Source: Oceanibium sediminis (GTDB taxonomy: Bacteria > Pseudomonadota > Alphaproteobacteria > Rhodobacterales > Rhodobacteraceae). Taken from it: a stretch of DNA of 64,000 nucleotides. The notes below the pieces were generated by a model. That model was not told the origin of the DNA. It made no database searches and was given only the letters and a program-made list of their open reading frames with translations. Location of the stretch: NCBI RefSeq assembly GCF_003265325.1, contig NZ_QGNX01000005.1, positions 248,001 to 312,000 of the forward strand. The letters run 5' to 3'. Below, one piece after another: positions 9,434 to 17,908 of this stretch (positions are counted from its first letter, which is position 1; every line of letters starts with the position of its first letter). Both the position numbers and the translations under genes were made by a program.

Positions 9434-10069
9434 ATGCGCGCCGATGCCGACCATATCCTGCTGAGCTGGTTTTCGCCCGGCTATCCCGTGGGGGCCTTCG
9501 CCTATTCCCACGGGTTGGAGCGGGATATCGCGCGCGGCGCGGTCTGGAACGCCGACACGCTGGCCGACTGGATCGACACGGTGCTGGCCCATGGCACGGG
9601 GCGGGCGGATGCCATCATCATGCGCGCCGTGCTGGCGGGGGATCCGCCGGAGGACATGGCGGACCTCGCGCTCGCGCTCGCCGCCTCCTCCGAGCGCGCG
9701 ATGGAGGTCAGCGCCCTTGGCGCGGCCTTCGCGCGGGTCACTTCTGCGGTCTGGGGCACACCTGATGATCCCTGGCCCTACCCGGTGGCGGTCGCCGTCG
9801 CCGCCCGTGCGCTGGGCCTGCCTGAAGCCGCTTTGCTGCGCGCCTACCTGCACGCGATGGCCGCGAACCTCGTCTCCGTCGCGGTGCGCTTCGTACCGCT
9901 CGGCCAGACCGACGGGCAACGCGTTCTGGCGGGGCGTTTCGCACTGATCGACAGCGTCGTGAGCGGGACGGAGTTCGCCGTCCCCGACGATATCCTGACC
10001 GCCGCCTTCGCGGCCGACCTTGCCGCCATGGAGCATGAAACCATGGACGTGCGCCTGTATCGAAGCTGA
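9434..10069 (+). CDS. ureF: Urease accessory protein UreF
   Basis: Helical urease maturation protein that bridges UreD and the GTPase UreG. The 211-residue protein contains LLSWFSPGYPVGAFAYSHGLE near its N-terminus, a UreF signature (here read as two adjoining pieces, LLSWFSPGYP and VGAFAYSHGLE). The internal ATG at 9434 starts just before this region; the longer open frame upstream has no family similarity. It lies between ureE and ureG with short gaps. Confidence 0.92.
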   Translation: MRADADHILLSWFSPGYPVGAFAYSHGLERDIARGAVWNADTLADWIDTVLAHGTGRADAIIMRAVLAGDPPEDMADLALALAASSERAMEVSALGAAFARVTSAVWGTPDDPWPYPVAVAVAARALGLPEAALLRAYLHAMAANLVSVAVRFVPLGQTDGQRVLAGRFALIDSVVSGTEFAVPDDILTAAFAADLAAMEHETMDVRLYRS

Positions 10070-10084
10070 AGAAAGAGGTCCCCC

Positions 10085-10702
10085 ATGACATCACGCGCCC
10101 CCCTGAGGGTCGGCATCGGCGGCCCGGTCGGGGCCGGCAAGACCACCCTGACCGAGACACTGTGCAAGGCGATGCGCGACCACTGGTCGATCGGCGTCAT
10201 CACAAACGATATATACACCCGCGAGGATGCCGAGGCGCTGGTGCGTGCGCAGGCGCTGCCCTCGGACCGGATCATCGGCGTGGAAACCGGCGGCTGCCCG
10301 CACACCGCGATCCGCGAGGACGCCTCGATCAACCTGGCGGCGGTGGCGGAGTTGAGCGGGCGCTTTCCCGACCTCGACGTGATCCTGATCGAATCGGGGG
10401 GCGACAACCTGGCCGCGACCTTCAGCCCCGAACTGGCGGACCTGACGATCTACATGATCGACGTGGCCATGGGCGAGGAAATCCCGAGGAAGGGCGGGCC
10501 GGGGATCACGCGCTCGGACCTGCTGGTGATCAACAAGACGGCACTGGCGCCCCATGTCTCCGTCTCGTTGGAGGTGATGGCGCGGGATGCCGCGAAACAA
10601 CGCGGCGCGCGGCCCGTGGTTTTCGCCGACCTGCGCTCTGGGCAGGGGGTGGATGCGATCGCCGACTTCCTGGCGCAGGCGGGCGGGTTGCCCGCGCGCT
10701 GA
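10085..10702 (+). CDS. ureG: Urease accessory GTPase UreG
   Basis: SIMIBI-class GTPase that powers nickel transfer into urease. The P-loop GPVGAGKT is at residues 13-20, the nickel-binding CPH motif is in [14 protein letters not shown], and the guanine-specificity segment INKTAL is present. The 205-residue length is typical. Ribosome site AAAGAGG lies just before the ATG. It closes the urease cluster; an imperfect GC-rich hairpin (about 10708-10742) follows and may end transcription. Confidence 0.96.
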   Translation: MTSRAPLRVGIGGPVGAGKTTLTETLCKAMRDHWSIGVITNDIYTREDAEALVRAQALPSDRIIGVETGGCPHTAIREDASINLAAVAELSGRFPDLDVILIESGGDNLAATFSPELADLTIYMIDVAMGEEIPRKGGPGITRSDLLVINKTALAPHVSVSLEVMARDAAKQRGARPVVFADLRSGQGVDAIADFLAQAGGLPAR

Positions 10703-11183
10703 GGGGGGCCGCCCGCCACGTATCGGCTTCCGGCGGCGGGCCTTGATGGGCTAACGTGTCCTGCGTCACGCCCGATCCGGAACCTTGTGCGGCAGACGCG
10801 CAAAAGGCGAAAAACCGCGCTGCGTCTTGACCTTGGGGGGTGCATGGGTGCAGGTGCGCATCAAGAATTCTTGAAGGAAGCGGTCGTCGGCTGGTCCGAG
10901 CTTTTGGACGCGGTCGGGCGAAACGTGGATATCCTTGGCGTCATGCCGTACGTTCCCCCTCTGGGGTGAAGTGCGCTTGGCGCCGGCAGGACCATCGCGG
11001 TGCACGCCGCGCTCAACCACAACGCGCCCTTCGTCGCCTTCTCCGGTAAGGCGGTGGTCAGGCTGATGCAGCACATGATCACGATCAATGTAAGGCTCAG
11101 CACCGAGGCCGAGAGCGACGCGCAAATGATCGTTCATGCGCATCGGTTCGACGCTTATGCGCCCGGGCGCGAACGGGCTGCGC
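10703..11183. other. Intergenic region after ureG, possible gene relic
   Basis: About 480 bases with no gene I can support. It starts with an imperfect inverted repeat, GGCCGCCCGCC and GGCGGCGGGCC (10708-10742, two mismatches, no T-run), possibly a terminator. The remainder has several short open frames on both strands and a local AT-rich patch around 10860-10885. A minus-strand frame at 10861-11103 begins with a hydrophobic stretch (MLSLTLIVIMCCISL) but has no ribosome site or recognisable family. It may be decayed coding DNA. Confidence 0.4.
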
Positions 11184-11666
11184 CTACGGTGTTTCGATAT
11201 CCCCGTGCACGCCGACCTGCGCCAGCTCGGCGGCTTCGGCCTTGATCGTGCGGTATTGCTCGCGCACGCCTGCCTCGGTCAGGTCGCGCGACACGATCAG
11301 CAGCGTGTTGGGGTCATGATCGTCGCAAAGCTCGGCCATATGGGCGATCTCGCTTTCGGCGACGGCGCGCGCGGCGGCGTCCGAGGGCGCGCCGTAGACG
11401 GTGACGAAATGACGGGCGAGCGCCTGCGTCAACGCCTCGACCTCGGCCGGTTCGGCCTTGGTGACCGCGACGAAAGTGGCCCGGCCGAAGGTTTCCAGCC
11501 CCAGCCAGCCGTTGGCGAAGGCCTGCCGGGCCTTGCCGGTCAGGTCCGCCTCGCCCCAGTTGGAGAATTCGAACCCGCCGGAAATCGCCCATTCCCCGGT
11601 GCGCGCGTGGCGGTGGAACACCTGCGTGTCGCTTTCATCGAAATGGATCGTCCGCGCGAGGTTCAT
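11184..11666 (-). CDS. DUF6505-family protein
   Basis: Conserved 160-residue protein that I match, from memory, to the uncharacterised DUF6505 family. It is cytoplasmic, without signal peptide, membrane helix or metal motif; it is rich in acidic residues and contains FEFSNWGEADLTGKARQAF near residues 32-50. It is the last gene of a minus-strand block with a ligase-like gene 12 bases upstream, Mrp and DUF6494. The block sits beside formate dehydrogenase, so a role in that enzyme's assembly or regulation is an inference from context only. Confidence 0.7.
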   Translation of the reverse strand: MNLARTIHFDESDTQVFHRHARTGEWAISGGFEFSNWGEADLTGKARQAFANGWLGLETFGRATFVAVTKAEPAEVEALTQALARHFVTVYGAPSDAAARAVAESEIAHMAELCDDHDPNTLLIVSRDLTEAGVREQYRTIKAEAAELAQVGVHGDIETP

Positions 11667-11678
11667 GTCCTGGTCCCG

Positions 11679-12392
11679 TTACCGTGAAAGAAGGCTGGAT
11701 AGCGGGCGAAGCCCGGTTTTCCCGTCACTGCGCAGCAGCATACCGAAATCCTCGTCGACGCCAAGGAACGTGCCCTGTCCGCCGCCGGCGGGGTCCGCGA
11801 TCTGTTCTCCGATGTCCCGGGCCATGCCGCGCCATTCCTCGTGCAGCGCGCCGGAACCGCTGGTTTCCCAGGTGTTGATCCAGACAAGGGTGTGACGCAC
11901 CCAGGCCTCCAGCAGCGCGGCGGGATCGACCTCGACACAGCCCTCATCGAACAGCGAGGTCTGCTCGGGCATCGCGCCGGGCGCATCGGGGTTTCCGGGG
12001 ATCAGGGGCACCGAAAGGCCGATCACCAGCCAGTCGGGCACCGATTGGGGGTCATGGGTCGCGGCGGCGGTGGACAGCTTGCCGCACAGGCCGCCATTCA
12101 CCCGGATGCGCCCGTCCCAGTGCAGGTGCACCGCCACCTCTGGCGGGGCGAGCGCGCCGAGGGCGTTGGAAAAGCCGATGCCGCAGACGACCAGCATCGT
12201 CATCGCGCGCTCCAGCGGCACCTCGGGGGCAAGGACGATGGCGGCGTCCAGGGTGTCGCGGCTCAGCCGGTAGGGGACGGTCCCCGCGTCACAGCCGAGT
12301 TGCGCCATCGACACCGCCTTGGCAAACGGATCGATGGCGCCGTCCAGCGCCACCCCCTCGAACAGGGGGGGGAAGCGCGGCGCGTCCGTCAT
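11679..12392 (-). CDS. Biotin/lipoate ligase-like protein (DUF4444 type)
   Basis: Protein of 237 residues resembling the biotin/lipoate protein ligase fold, with a C-terminal DUF4444-like end. It keeps LHWDGRIRVNGGLCGKL and VIGLSVPLIPGNP segments that correspond to the ligase K-x-P-N-D and glycine-rich strands, but the canonical lysine of the BirA KWPND motif is absent. It may therefore ligate a different acyl cofactor or have lost ligase activity. It overlaps the Mrp start by four bases. A canonical BirA is encoded elsewhere in the window (45447). Confidence 0.75.
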   Translation of the reverse strand: MTDAPRFPPLFEGVALDGAIDPFAKAVSMAQLGCDAGTVPYRLSRDTLDAAIVLAPEVPLERAMTMLVVCGIGFSNALGALAPPEVAVHLHWDGRIRVNGGLCGKLSTAAATHDPQSVPDWLVIGLSVPLIPGNPDAPGAMPEQTSLFDEGCVEVDPAALLEAWVRHTLVWINTWETSGSGALHEEWRGMARDIGEQIADPAGGGQGTFLGVDEDFGMLLRSDGKTGLRPLSSLLSR

Positions 12393-13456
12393 GCCAGGCC
12401 GTCGGCCACCATCCGCCGCGCCACGTCGCGGAACGCCTGGGCCTGCGGGCTGTCGGGCTTGGACACCACGATCGGCGCGCCCCCGTCCGAGGCAAGGCGG
12501 ATATCGAGGTGTAGCGGCACCTCCGCCAGCAGCGGCACACCCAGTTTCTTCGCCTCGGCCGCGACGCCGCCGTGGCCGAAGACATGCTCTTCATGGCCGC
12601 AGTTCGAGCAGATGTGCGTGCTCATGTTCTCGATCATGCCGAGGATCGGCGTGTTCATCTTGCGGAACATGTCCAGCGCCTTGCGCGCATCCAGCAACGC
12701 CACGTCCTGGGGGGTGGAGACGACGATCGCGCCAGTCACCTCGGCCTTCTGGGTCAGCGTCATCTGCACGTCGCCGGTGCCCGGCGGCAGGTCCACGATC
12801 AGCACGTCCAGCGCGCCCCATTGCACCTGGTTCATCATCTGCTGGAGTGCGCCCATTAGCATCGGGCCGCGCCAGACGACCGCTTCATCCTCACGCGTCA
12901 GCAGGCCGATGGACATCAGCGTGACACCGTGGTTCCTGAGCGGCAGGATCGTCTTGCCATCGGGCGAGGCGGGCCGCCCCGAGATTCCCAGCATCCGCGG
13001 CTGCGAGGGGCCGTAGACATCCGCGTCCAGCAGGCCCACGCGCCGCCCCTCCGCCGCCAGCGCGGCGGCGAGGTTGGCGGAAACAGTGGATTTGCCCACG
13101 CCCCCCTTGCCGGAGGCGATGGCGATGATCCGCTCGATCCCCGGGATCTTCTGCGGTCCCGAGGGTTCGGCCTTGCGGCGCGGTTGCAGGTCGGGCGGGG
13201 GCTTGGTCTGCGCGTGGCCGGTCAGCAGGGCGGACACCGCCCCGACACCGTCCACGCCTTCGGCGGCGGACTGCGCGGCGGCGCGCACTGGCTCCATCTT
13301 TTCGGCGTTGGCGGGGTCGATCTCCATCACGAAGCGCACGGTGGTCCCATCAAGCGTCAGGGCGCGCACGATGCCCGCGTCCACGATGTTCTTGCCGGAT
13401 ACGGGGTCGTCGATGGTCTTCAGGGCGGCCAAAACCGCCTCGCGTGTCAGGCTCAT
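12389..13456 (-). CDS. apbC: Mrp/ApbC-family iron-sulfur carrier ATPase
   Basis: P-loop ATPase that holds and transfers Fe-S clusters to target proteins. Residues 1-80 form a DUF59-like domain, the deviant Walker A GKGGVGKS is at 116-123, and the cluster-bridging pair CSNC lies near residue 275. The 355-residue length is normal. It overlaps its neighbours by four bases on each side, so it is tightly co-translated with DUF6494 and the ligase-like gene. Its place beside formate dehydrogenase and complex I suggests delivery of clusters to these enzymes; this is inference. Confidence 0.9.
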   Translation of the reverse strand: MSLTREAVLAALKTIDDPVSGKNIVDAGIVRALTLDGTTVRFVMEIDPANAEKMEPVRAAAQSAAEGVDGVGAVSALLTGHAQTKPPPDLQPRRKAEPSGPQKIPGIERIIAIASGKGGVGKSTVSANLAAALAAEGRRVGLLDADVYGPSQPRMLGISGRPASPDGKTILPLRNHGVTLMSIGLLTREDEAVVWRGPMLMGALQQMMNQVQWGALDVLIVDLPPGTGDVQMTLTQKAEVTGAIVVSTPQDVALLDARKALDMFRKMNTPILGMIENMSTHICSNCGHEEHVFGHGGVAAEAKKLGVPLLAEVPLHLDIRLASDGGAPIVVSKPDSPQAQAFRDVARRMVADGLA

Positions 13457-13659
13457 TCGTCGCGGCCCTTGATGGTGCCGGTCACGACATGCTCCACGTC
13501 CAGCCCGTCGACGGTCAGCACCACCTTGGCGTTGAAACTTTTCCCGGCGGTCGCCTCAAGCCCCTTGTCGCGCATCGCATCCTCGATCGTCTGCTGCGAA
13601 GTGACGCCCACCTGCTTCAGGAACTTGCGCATGCTCATGTTGAAATCGTCGCTCATCAC
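13453..13659 (-). CDS. DUF6494-family small protein
   Basis: Conserved small protein of 68 residues, matched from memory to DUF6494. It starts MMSDDFNMSMRKFLKQVGV and is predicted soluble with a helical first half and beta second half. It opens the minus-strand block and overlaps the Mrp gene by four bases. A 77-base divergent gap separates it from the plus-strand cytochrome chimera; both promoters should lie there. No function is known. Confidence 0.72.
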   Translation of the reverse strand: MMSDDFNMSMRKFLKQVGVTSQQTIEDAMRDKGLEATAGKSFNAKVVLTVDGLDVEHVVTGTIKGRDE

Positions 13660-13736
13660 TATCCCCTTTGATCCAACCAGATCGTTGACGGGCCAATCGC
13701 CGCCCCCTTACCCTTGCACGTAAGGAGGTGGGGCCC

Positions 13737-14516
13737 ATGTTCCAACGGCTTGCCACGCTGCTTGCCGCATTTCTTTGCCTTGGTCTACCTGTTGCGACGG
13801 CGCAGGAAAAGGCGATCACGCTTTATGCCGCGCCCGCGCTGGCAGAGAGCGGGCTTCCCAACTACCTGCTGCCGCGCTTTTCGCTGAAAACCGGGATCGG
13901 CATTCGCCCGGCGGACACCCCGGACGCGGCGGATGTGGCGCTTCTTCCCGCCCCGCAGCAGGGTGTCCCGGCGTTGCGGCGGCGCGCGGATGGCGCGCTT
14001 TTCGGGGTCGCGCTGGGGCCTTCAGGGGCGGACACCGCCGCCGGGGCCCGGGCCGAGCAGTTCGCGGACTGGCTGCTGTCGGACATCGGCCAGCGCACCG
14101 TCGCCGCCTTCGCCCCCGGCGAAACGGCGCTGTTCGAGGGGGCGGCGGGCAGGACAGCCACACAGGAGGAGGCCGTGTTCGAGGGCGATGCCGTCCTCGG
14201 GAAGGCGCTGTCGCTGCGCCATTGCGGGCGCTGCCATGTCGTCGCGCCGGAAAACCGCATGAAGGGCCTTGGCTCGACCCCGTCCTTCGCGGCGCTGAAG
14301 GCGCTGCGGGACTGGCAGCATCGCTTCCAGGTGTTCCACGTGCTGAACCCGCACCCCGCCTTCACCCAGATCGCCGAGGTCAGCCCGCCTTTCGACCCGA
14401 TGCGCCCGTCGCCCATCGCCCCGATGGAGCTGACGCAAGGCGAGGTGGACGCGATCCTCGCCTTCGTCTCGGGGATCGCTCCGGCGGATCTGGGCGCGCC
14501 GGTCCTGTCGCGCTGA
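13737..14516 (+). CDS. Binding-protein-like / cytochrome c chimera
   Basis: Exported 259-residue protein. After a signal peptide (residues 1-22, ATAQ), residues 26-130 resemble pieces of periplasmic molybdate/tungstate-type binding proteins: an ITLYAAPALAESGL start, ADVALL, and a RAEQFADWLLSDIGQRTVAAF end, with most of the middle lobe missing. A c-type heme motif CGRCH follows at 163-167, and the methionine of APMELT is a candidate axial ligand. The ATG at 13737 is chosen because TAAGGAGG lies 8 bases upstream; a GTG at 13728 sits on the ribosome site. It lies next to the formate dehydrogenase genes and ends four bases from the convergent polyferredoxin gene. Confidence 0.82.
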   Translation: MFQRLATLLAAFLCLGLPVATAQEKAITLYAAPALAESGLPNYLLPRFSLKTGIGIRPADTPDAADVALLPAPQQGVPALRRRADGALFGVALGPSGADTAAGARAEQFADWLLSDIGQRTVAAFAPGETALFEGAAGRTATQEEAVFEGDAVLGKALSLRHCGRCHVVAPENRMKGLGSTPSFAALKALRDWQHRFQVFHVLNPHPAFTQIAEVSPPFDPMRPSPIAPMELTQGEVDAILAFVSGIAPADLGAPVLSR

Positions 14517-14520
14517 GGGG

Positions 14521-16458
14521 TCAGTTCAGATAGTCGTCCGTGGTGCGCGGCCGGGGGCGCGGTTTGCCCGCGAAGGGCGAATCCTCGGAATGCATCTGGC
14601 TGCGCACCCGGCAATCGTCACACATGCGGATCATCCGCCCCTGCGCGGACTCGGCGAACATCGGGTGTTTGCCCTCAAGCTGGGTGACGATCCGCTCAAT
14701 GGTGGATTTCACGCCGAACAACGCGCCGCATTCGATACAGGGGTAGGGCTCTTCTTCCTTCAGGACGGCCTGGTCGAAGGCGGAATCGCCCAGGTTCATG
14801 CGCGGCTCCAGCGTGATTGCTTTTTCGGGGCAGATGGTTTCACACAAGCCGCATTGCAGGCAGGCGTCTTCCTGGAAGCGCAACTGCGGCAGGTCCGGGT
14901 TCTCCAGCAGCGCGCCGGAGGGGCACAGCCCCGCGCAACTGAGGCAGAGCGTGCAGGCGTTCTGGTCCACCAGCACCGCGCCATAGGGCGCACCTTTGGG
15001 CAGCGGCAGGGGGGCGTCGGCGTCAGGGCGCAGCGCCTGAAGCGCCAGGCGCGTCACCTCGCGCCGGCCGCCCATGGGCAGCACCGGCTCGGCCCGCGCA
15101 TCGGCGGGGCTAGCGTCATAGAGCAGATCGCTCAGCGCATCGGGGTCGTGCGGTGCGATCATCTCAGCCGCATCGGGGCCGAGCATGGCCGAGAGCATCT
15201 CAATCTCGAACGTCAGGGCCGTCGTCTCGGTCTTCGGGCCCGTCAGCACCTGCACCCGCCCGAAGCCGGAGGCGAGTGCCGCCAGCGCCTCGGCATGGCC
15301 GAAACCGCCGATCTGCTCCAGCTCAAGCGGGATCACGTCTGCGGGCAGCCCGCGCCCGTGGCGCGCGGCAAGCTGGATCATCTGGCGGCCATGCAGCGCG
15401 TCATGCACCAGCAGGCGCGGCGTCCCGCCCCCCGCCGCGCGATAGGCGCGGGCCAGCCCCTCGATCCGGCGAAACAGGGTGCCCGGCGCGGGGGCGTCGT
15501 AGGTCATCGCGCCGGATGGGCACAGCGCCGAGCACGCGCCGCAGCCAGCGCAGATCTGCGGGTCCAGCGCCACATGCGCGCCATTGGTGGTGATCGCGCC
15601 CGTGGGGCAGGCGTCAAGGCAGCGCGTGCAGGCGGTCTGCCCGGCGCGGGAATGGGCGCAGAGGCTTTCCTCGTAGCGCACGTAAAGCGGCTTCTCGAAC
15701 GTGCCGCTCATGTGCGAGGCGTCGAGGATCAGCCGCCCCACCGCCAACGGATCGCCCGGATCGGCGCGGAAGTAGCCATCGCGCTTTTCATGGGCCCGGA
15801 AAAGGGGCTGGTCGCCGGTCAGGTCCAGGATCAGGTCGCACCGCGTGACCGCCCCGTCGCGCGGCGGCGTGAGCGCATCGTCGCGCCCGCCCGGCTCCAC
15901 TTGGGTGAACCCATCGATCACCACCTCGAAGCGGCCAAGGCTGCCCGCCGCGCGGCGCAACCGGCCGCCGATCACATCGAAGGCGCGATCTAGCGGCGGC
16001 TCTGGCGTGCCGCTCAGAAGGGTGACGGACAGATGCGCGGACAGCGCTTCGGCGGCGGCGCGCGCGGTGTCATGGCCGCCCAGCACCAGGCATTGCCCGT
16101 AGGAAGTGATGTCGAGCGTCCGCTCTGCCGGGTCCCTGCGCTGAGCGTCCAGCGCCAGCGCTGCCATCTTGGGCAGCGCCTGCGCGCCTTGCGCGGACCA
16201 GCCCGCACGGTCGCGCAGGTCCACGAAGGCAGGCGCGTCAAGGCCCATGTCCTCGGCAAGTTCCTCGAATATCTGCATTTCCTGGCCGCAGGCGATCATG
16301 ACGGGGCCGTCCTTCATCGCCTCGCCCGCATGGGCGAGTTGCCGTGTGCACAGGGCCGTGTGAACCAGCGAACAGGGCAGGCCCGTGGCTTTTTCCAGCG
16401 CGTCGGCGTCGATCCGCTGCGTGCCGAGGCAGTCGCAGAGCAAGAGTCTGGATGTCAT
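14521..16458 (-). CDS. Polyferredoxin-like 4Fe-4S protein
   Basis: Cytoplasmic 645-residue protein with several [4Fe-4S] sites. Two paired ferredoxin regions are visible: CTRCLDACP with CAGCGACSALCP in the middle, and CTLCLSCAGLCP with CLQCGLCETICP in the C-terminal half, plus further cysteines in CIECGALFG and CDDCRVRS near the end. No signal peptide or membrane segment. The ATG at 16458 follows GGGAGGGG; the open frame continues upstream without similarity. Such proteins accompany formate dehydrogenase genes in related genomes; electron transfer or cluster handling for that enzyme is likely but unproven. Confidence 0.85.
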   Translation of the reverse strand: MTSRLLLCDCLGTQRIDADALEKATGLPCSLVHTALCTRQLAHAGEAMKDGPVMIACGQEMQIFEELAEDMGLDAPAFVDLRDRAGWSAQGAQALPKMAALALDAQRRDPAERTLDITSYGQCLVLGGHDTARAAAEALSAHLSVTLLSGTPEPPLDRAFDVIGGRLRRAAGSLGRFEVVIDGFTQVEPGGRDDALTPPRDGAVTRCDLILDLTGDQPLFRAHEKRDGYFRADPGDPLAVGRLILDASHMSGTFEKPLYVRYEESLCAHSRAGQTACTRCLDACPTGAITTNGAHVALDPQICAGCGACSALCPSGAMTYDAPAPGTLFRRIEGLARAYRAAGGGTPRLLVHDALHGRQMIQLAARHGRGLPADVIPLELEQIGGFGHAEALAALASGFGRVQVLTGPKTETTALTFEIEMLSAMLGPDAAEMIAPHDPDALSDLLYDASPADARAEPVLPMGGRREVTRLALQALRPDADAPLPLPKGAPYGAVLVDQNACTLCLSCAGLCPSGALLENPDLPQLRFQEDACLQCGLCETICPEKAITLEPRMNLGDSAFDQAVLKEEEPYPCIECGALFGVKSTIERIVTQLEGKHPMFAESAQGRMIRMCDDCRVRSQMHSEDSPFAGKPRPRPRTTDDYLN

Positions 16459-16603
16459 GGACAAGCCCCTCCCAAGGCGCAGCGGCCCCAGATAGCCACG
16501 TCGGGCGCGCGGGGTAAAGACCCGGTGAGGCGCTTCCTTTTTCGCTTTCCCTTGCGCGGGCCCTTTCACTAGGCTGGGGCCAGCAAGGGAGGGACGTGCA
16601 AGG

Positions 16604-17167
16604 ATGATACCGTCACAGGCATCGCTGCCCGTCGGTGTGGTGATCCGGCGCACGCCGGGGGTCACCCGCTGGGCCAGGTACTACTGGAAGGTGGTTGCCG
16701 TCCTGCCCGGGGCGGGGCCAGCCGAATGGCGTGAGTTGCGCCGCGAAGGTGACGCTGTGGAATACCACGCCGGCACCGCCACGATGCATCTTTACCGTGC
16801 GGACACCGAAGCCTACCTTCACGCGCTGAACGCGCGTCAGCCTGCTTGCTACGTGGTGCTGCGCGGCGGGCCGAACTCTGCCGAAGGGCGCGCGCTTGAC
16901 CTGGTGCTGGTCACCGCCTCCCCCTACGAAGCGCAGGACTACATGGAAGGCGGAGAGGAGATCGTCGAGCAGGTCCCGATGCCCCCCGGGTTGGTCGCCT
17001 TCCTGCGCGAATTCGTCGAACAGCATCATCACGAAGAAGTGTTCGTAAAGCGCCGCCGCAACAAGGAACGGATCGACCGTAAGGAGGACGGCAAGGGCGA
17101 CGCCCGCATCCGCCAGGCGGCGGATGTCTACCGCTCGCCCGCGTCGCGCAAGGGGCGTGCGCAATGA
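16604..17167 (+). CDS. DUF3305-family protein
   Basis: Conserved 187-residue protein of the DUF3305 family, seen next to DUF3306 and formate dehydrogenase genes in many proteobacteria. It begins with LPVGVVIRRTPGVTRWARYYWKV-type residues (shown here in part as GVVIRRTPG and WARYYWKVVAV) and has a basic C-terminus. Cytoplasmic, no membrane segment. It is the first gene of the plus-strand formate dehydrogenase unit, after a 145-base gap divergent from the polyferredoxin gene, and overlaps DUF3306 by four bases. Function unknown. Confidence 0.8.
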   Translation: MIPSQASLPVGVVIRRTPGVTRWARYYWKVVAVLPGAGPAEWRELRREGDAVEYHAGTATMHLYRADTEAYLHALNARQPACYVVLRGGPNSAEGRALDLVLVTASPYEAQDYMEGGEEIVEQVPMPPGLVAFLREFVEQHHHEEVFVKRRRNKERIDRKEDGKGDARIRQAADVYRSPASRKGRAQ

Positions 17168-17823
17168 GCGGGGCCGGGGATGACTTCTGGTCGCGCCGCA
17201 AGGCCGCAGTGGAAGCCGAGGAGCGCGCGCTTCGCGACGCCGCCGCCGACCGGGACGCGGCGCTGAGCCGCGACGCGCTGGCGAAACTGCCCGACGAGGA
17301 GGTCCTGAAGCGCCTCGACCTGCCCGAACCCGAGAGCCTGAAAGAGGGCGACGACTTCAGCGTCTTCATGTCCGGCCTGGTCCCCGAAACCCTGCGTCGC
17401 CGGGCTTTGCGCCACCTGTGGCGGACGAATCCCGCGCTGGGCGCGCTCGATGGGCTGGTGGACTACGGGGCGGATTACACGGATTCCGCGACGGTCGTCG
17501 CGGATTTGCAGACCGCCTACCAGGTCGGCAAGGGCATGCTGCGCCACGTCGAGGCGATGGCCGCCCGGGACGAGGATCAGGAAGGCGTGGCCGAGGGTGG
17601 CGAGGACGCGCCGCGCCCCGGAACCGCCGCCGCGCCGGAAGCGGAAACCCCTGCTGAAGCTGGCGCGGCGTCCCTGCCAGACCCGGCGCAGGACGACGCC
17701 GCCGTAGGGGCGGAGCAAGCGCTCCCCGAGCCCCCGGACTGCGCGCCGGAAAATGATGCCGCGCCCGGCGAACCCCCGCTGCGGCCCGTCCGACGCCGCC
17801 TGAAGTTCCGCTATTTGGACTAG
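17164..17823 (+). CDS. DUF3306-family protein
   Basis: Conserved 219-residue protein of the DUF3306 family, partner of DUF3305. The N-terminal half has the typical FWSRRKAAVEAEE start, a charged helix and LPDEEVLKRLDLP; residues 80-140 (VPETLRRRALRHLWRTNP and onward) are the conserved core. The last 80 residues are acidic, alanine- and proline-rich and look disordered. It has no cofactor motif. It overlaps the DUF3305 stop, and a TorD-family chaperone follows after 85 bases. Function unknown; context points to formate dehydrogenase assembly. Confidence 0.8.
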   Translation: MSGAGDDFWSRRKAAVEAEERALRDAAADRDAALSRDALAKLPDEEVLKRLDLPEPESLKEGDDFSVFMSGLVPETLRRRALRHLWRTNPALGALDGLVDYGADYTDSATVVADLQTAYQVGKGMLRHVEAMAARDEDQEGVAEGGEDAPRPGTAAAPEAETPAEAGAASLPDPAQDDAAVGAEQALPEPPDCAPENDAAPGEPPLRPVRRRLKFRYLD

Positions 17824-17908
17824 ACAGGTCGGTTGAGTCGGTTGCAGACTGAAATCTCAGGTCGGGTAAACCGGCAGCAAACATGGCCGTGGAGCCAGAA
17901 GAGGGAGC

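Noticed and set aside
10861-11103. Minus-strand 80-residue frame with a hydrophobic start
   Set aside because: No ribosome site, no family and a low-complexity remainder; kept only as part of the possible relic region.
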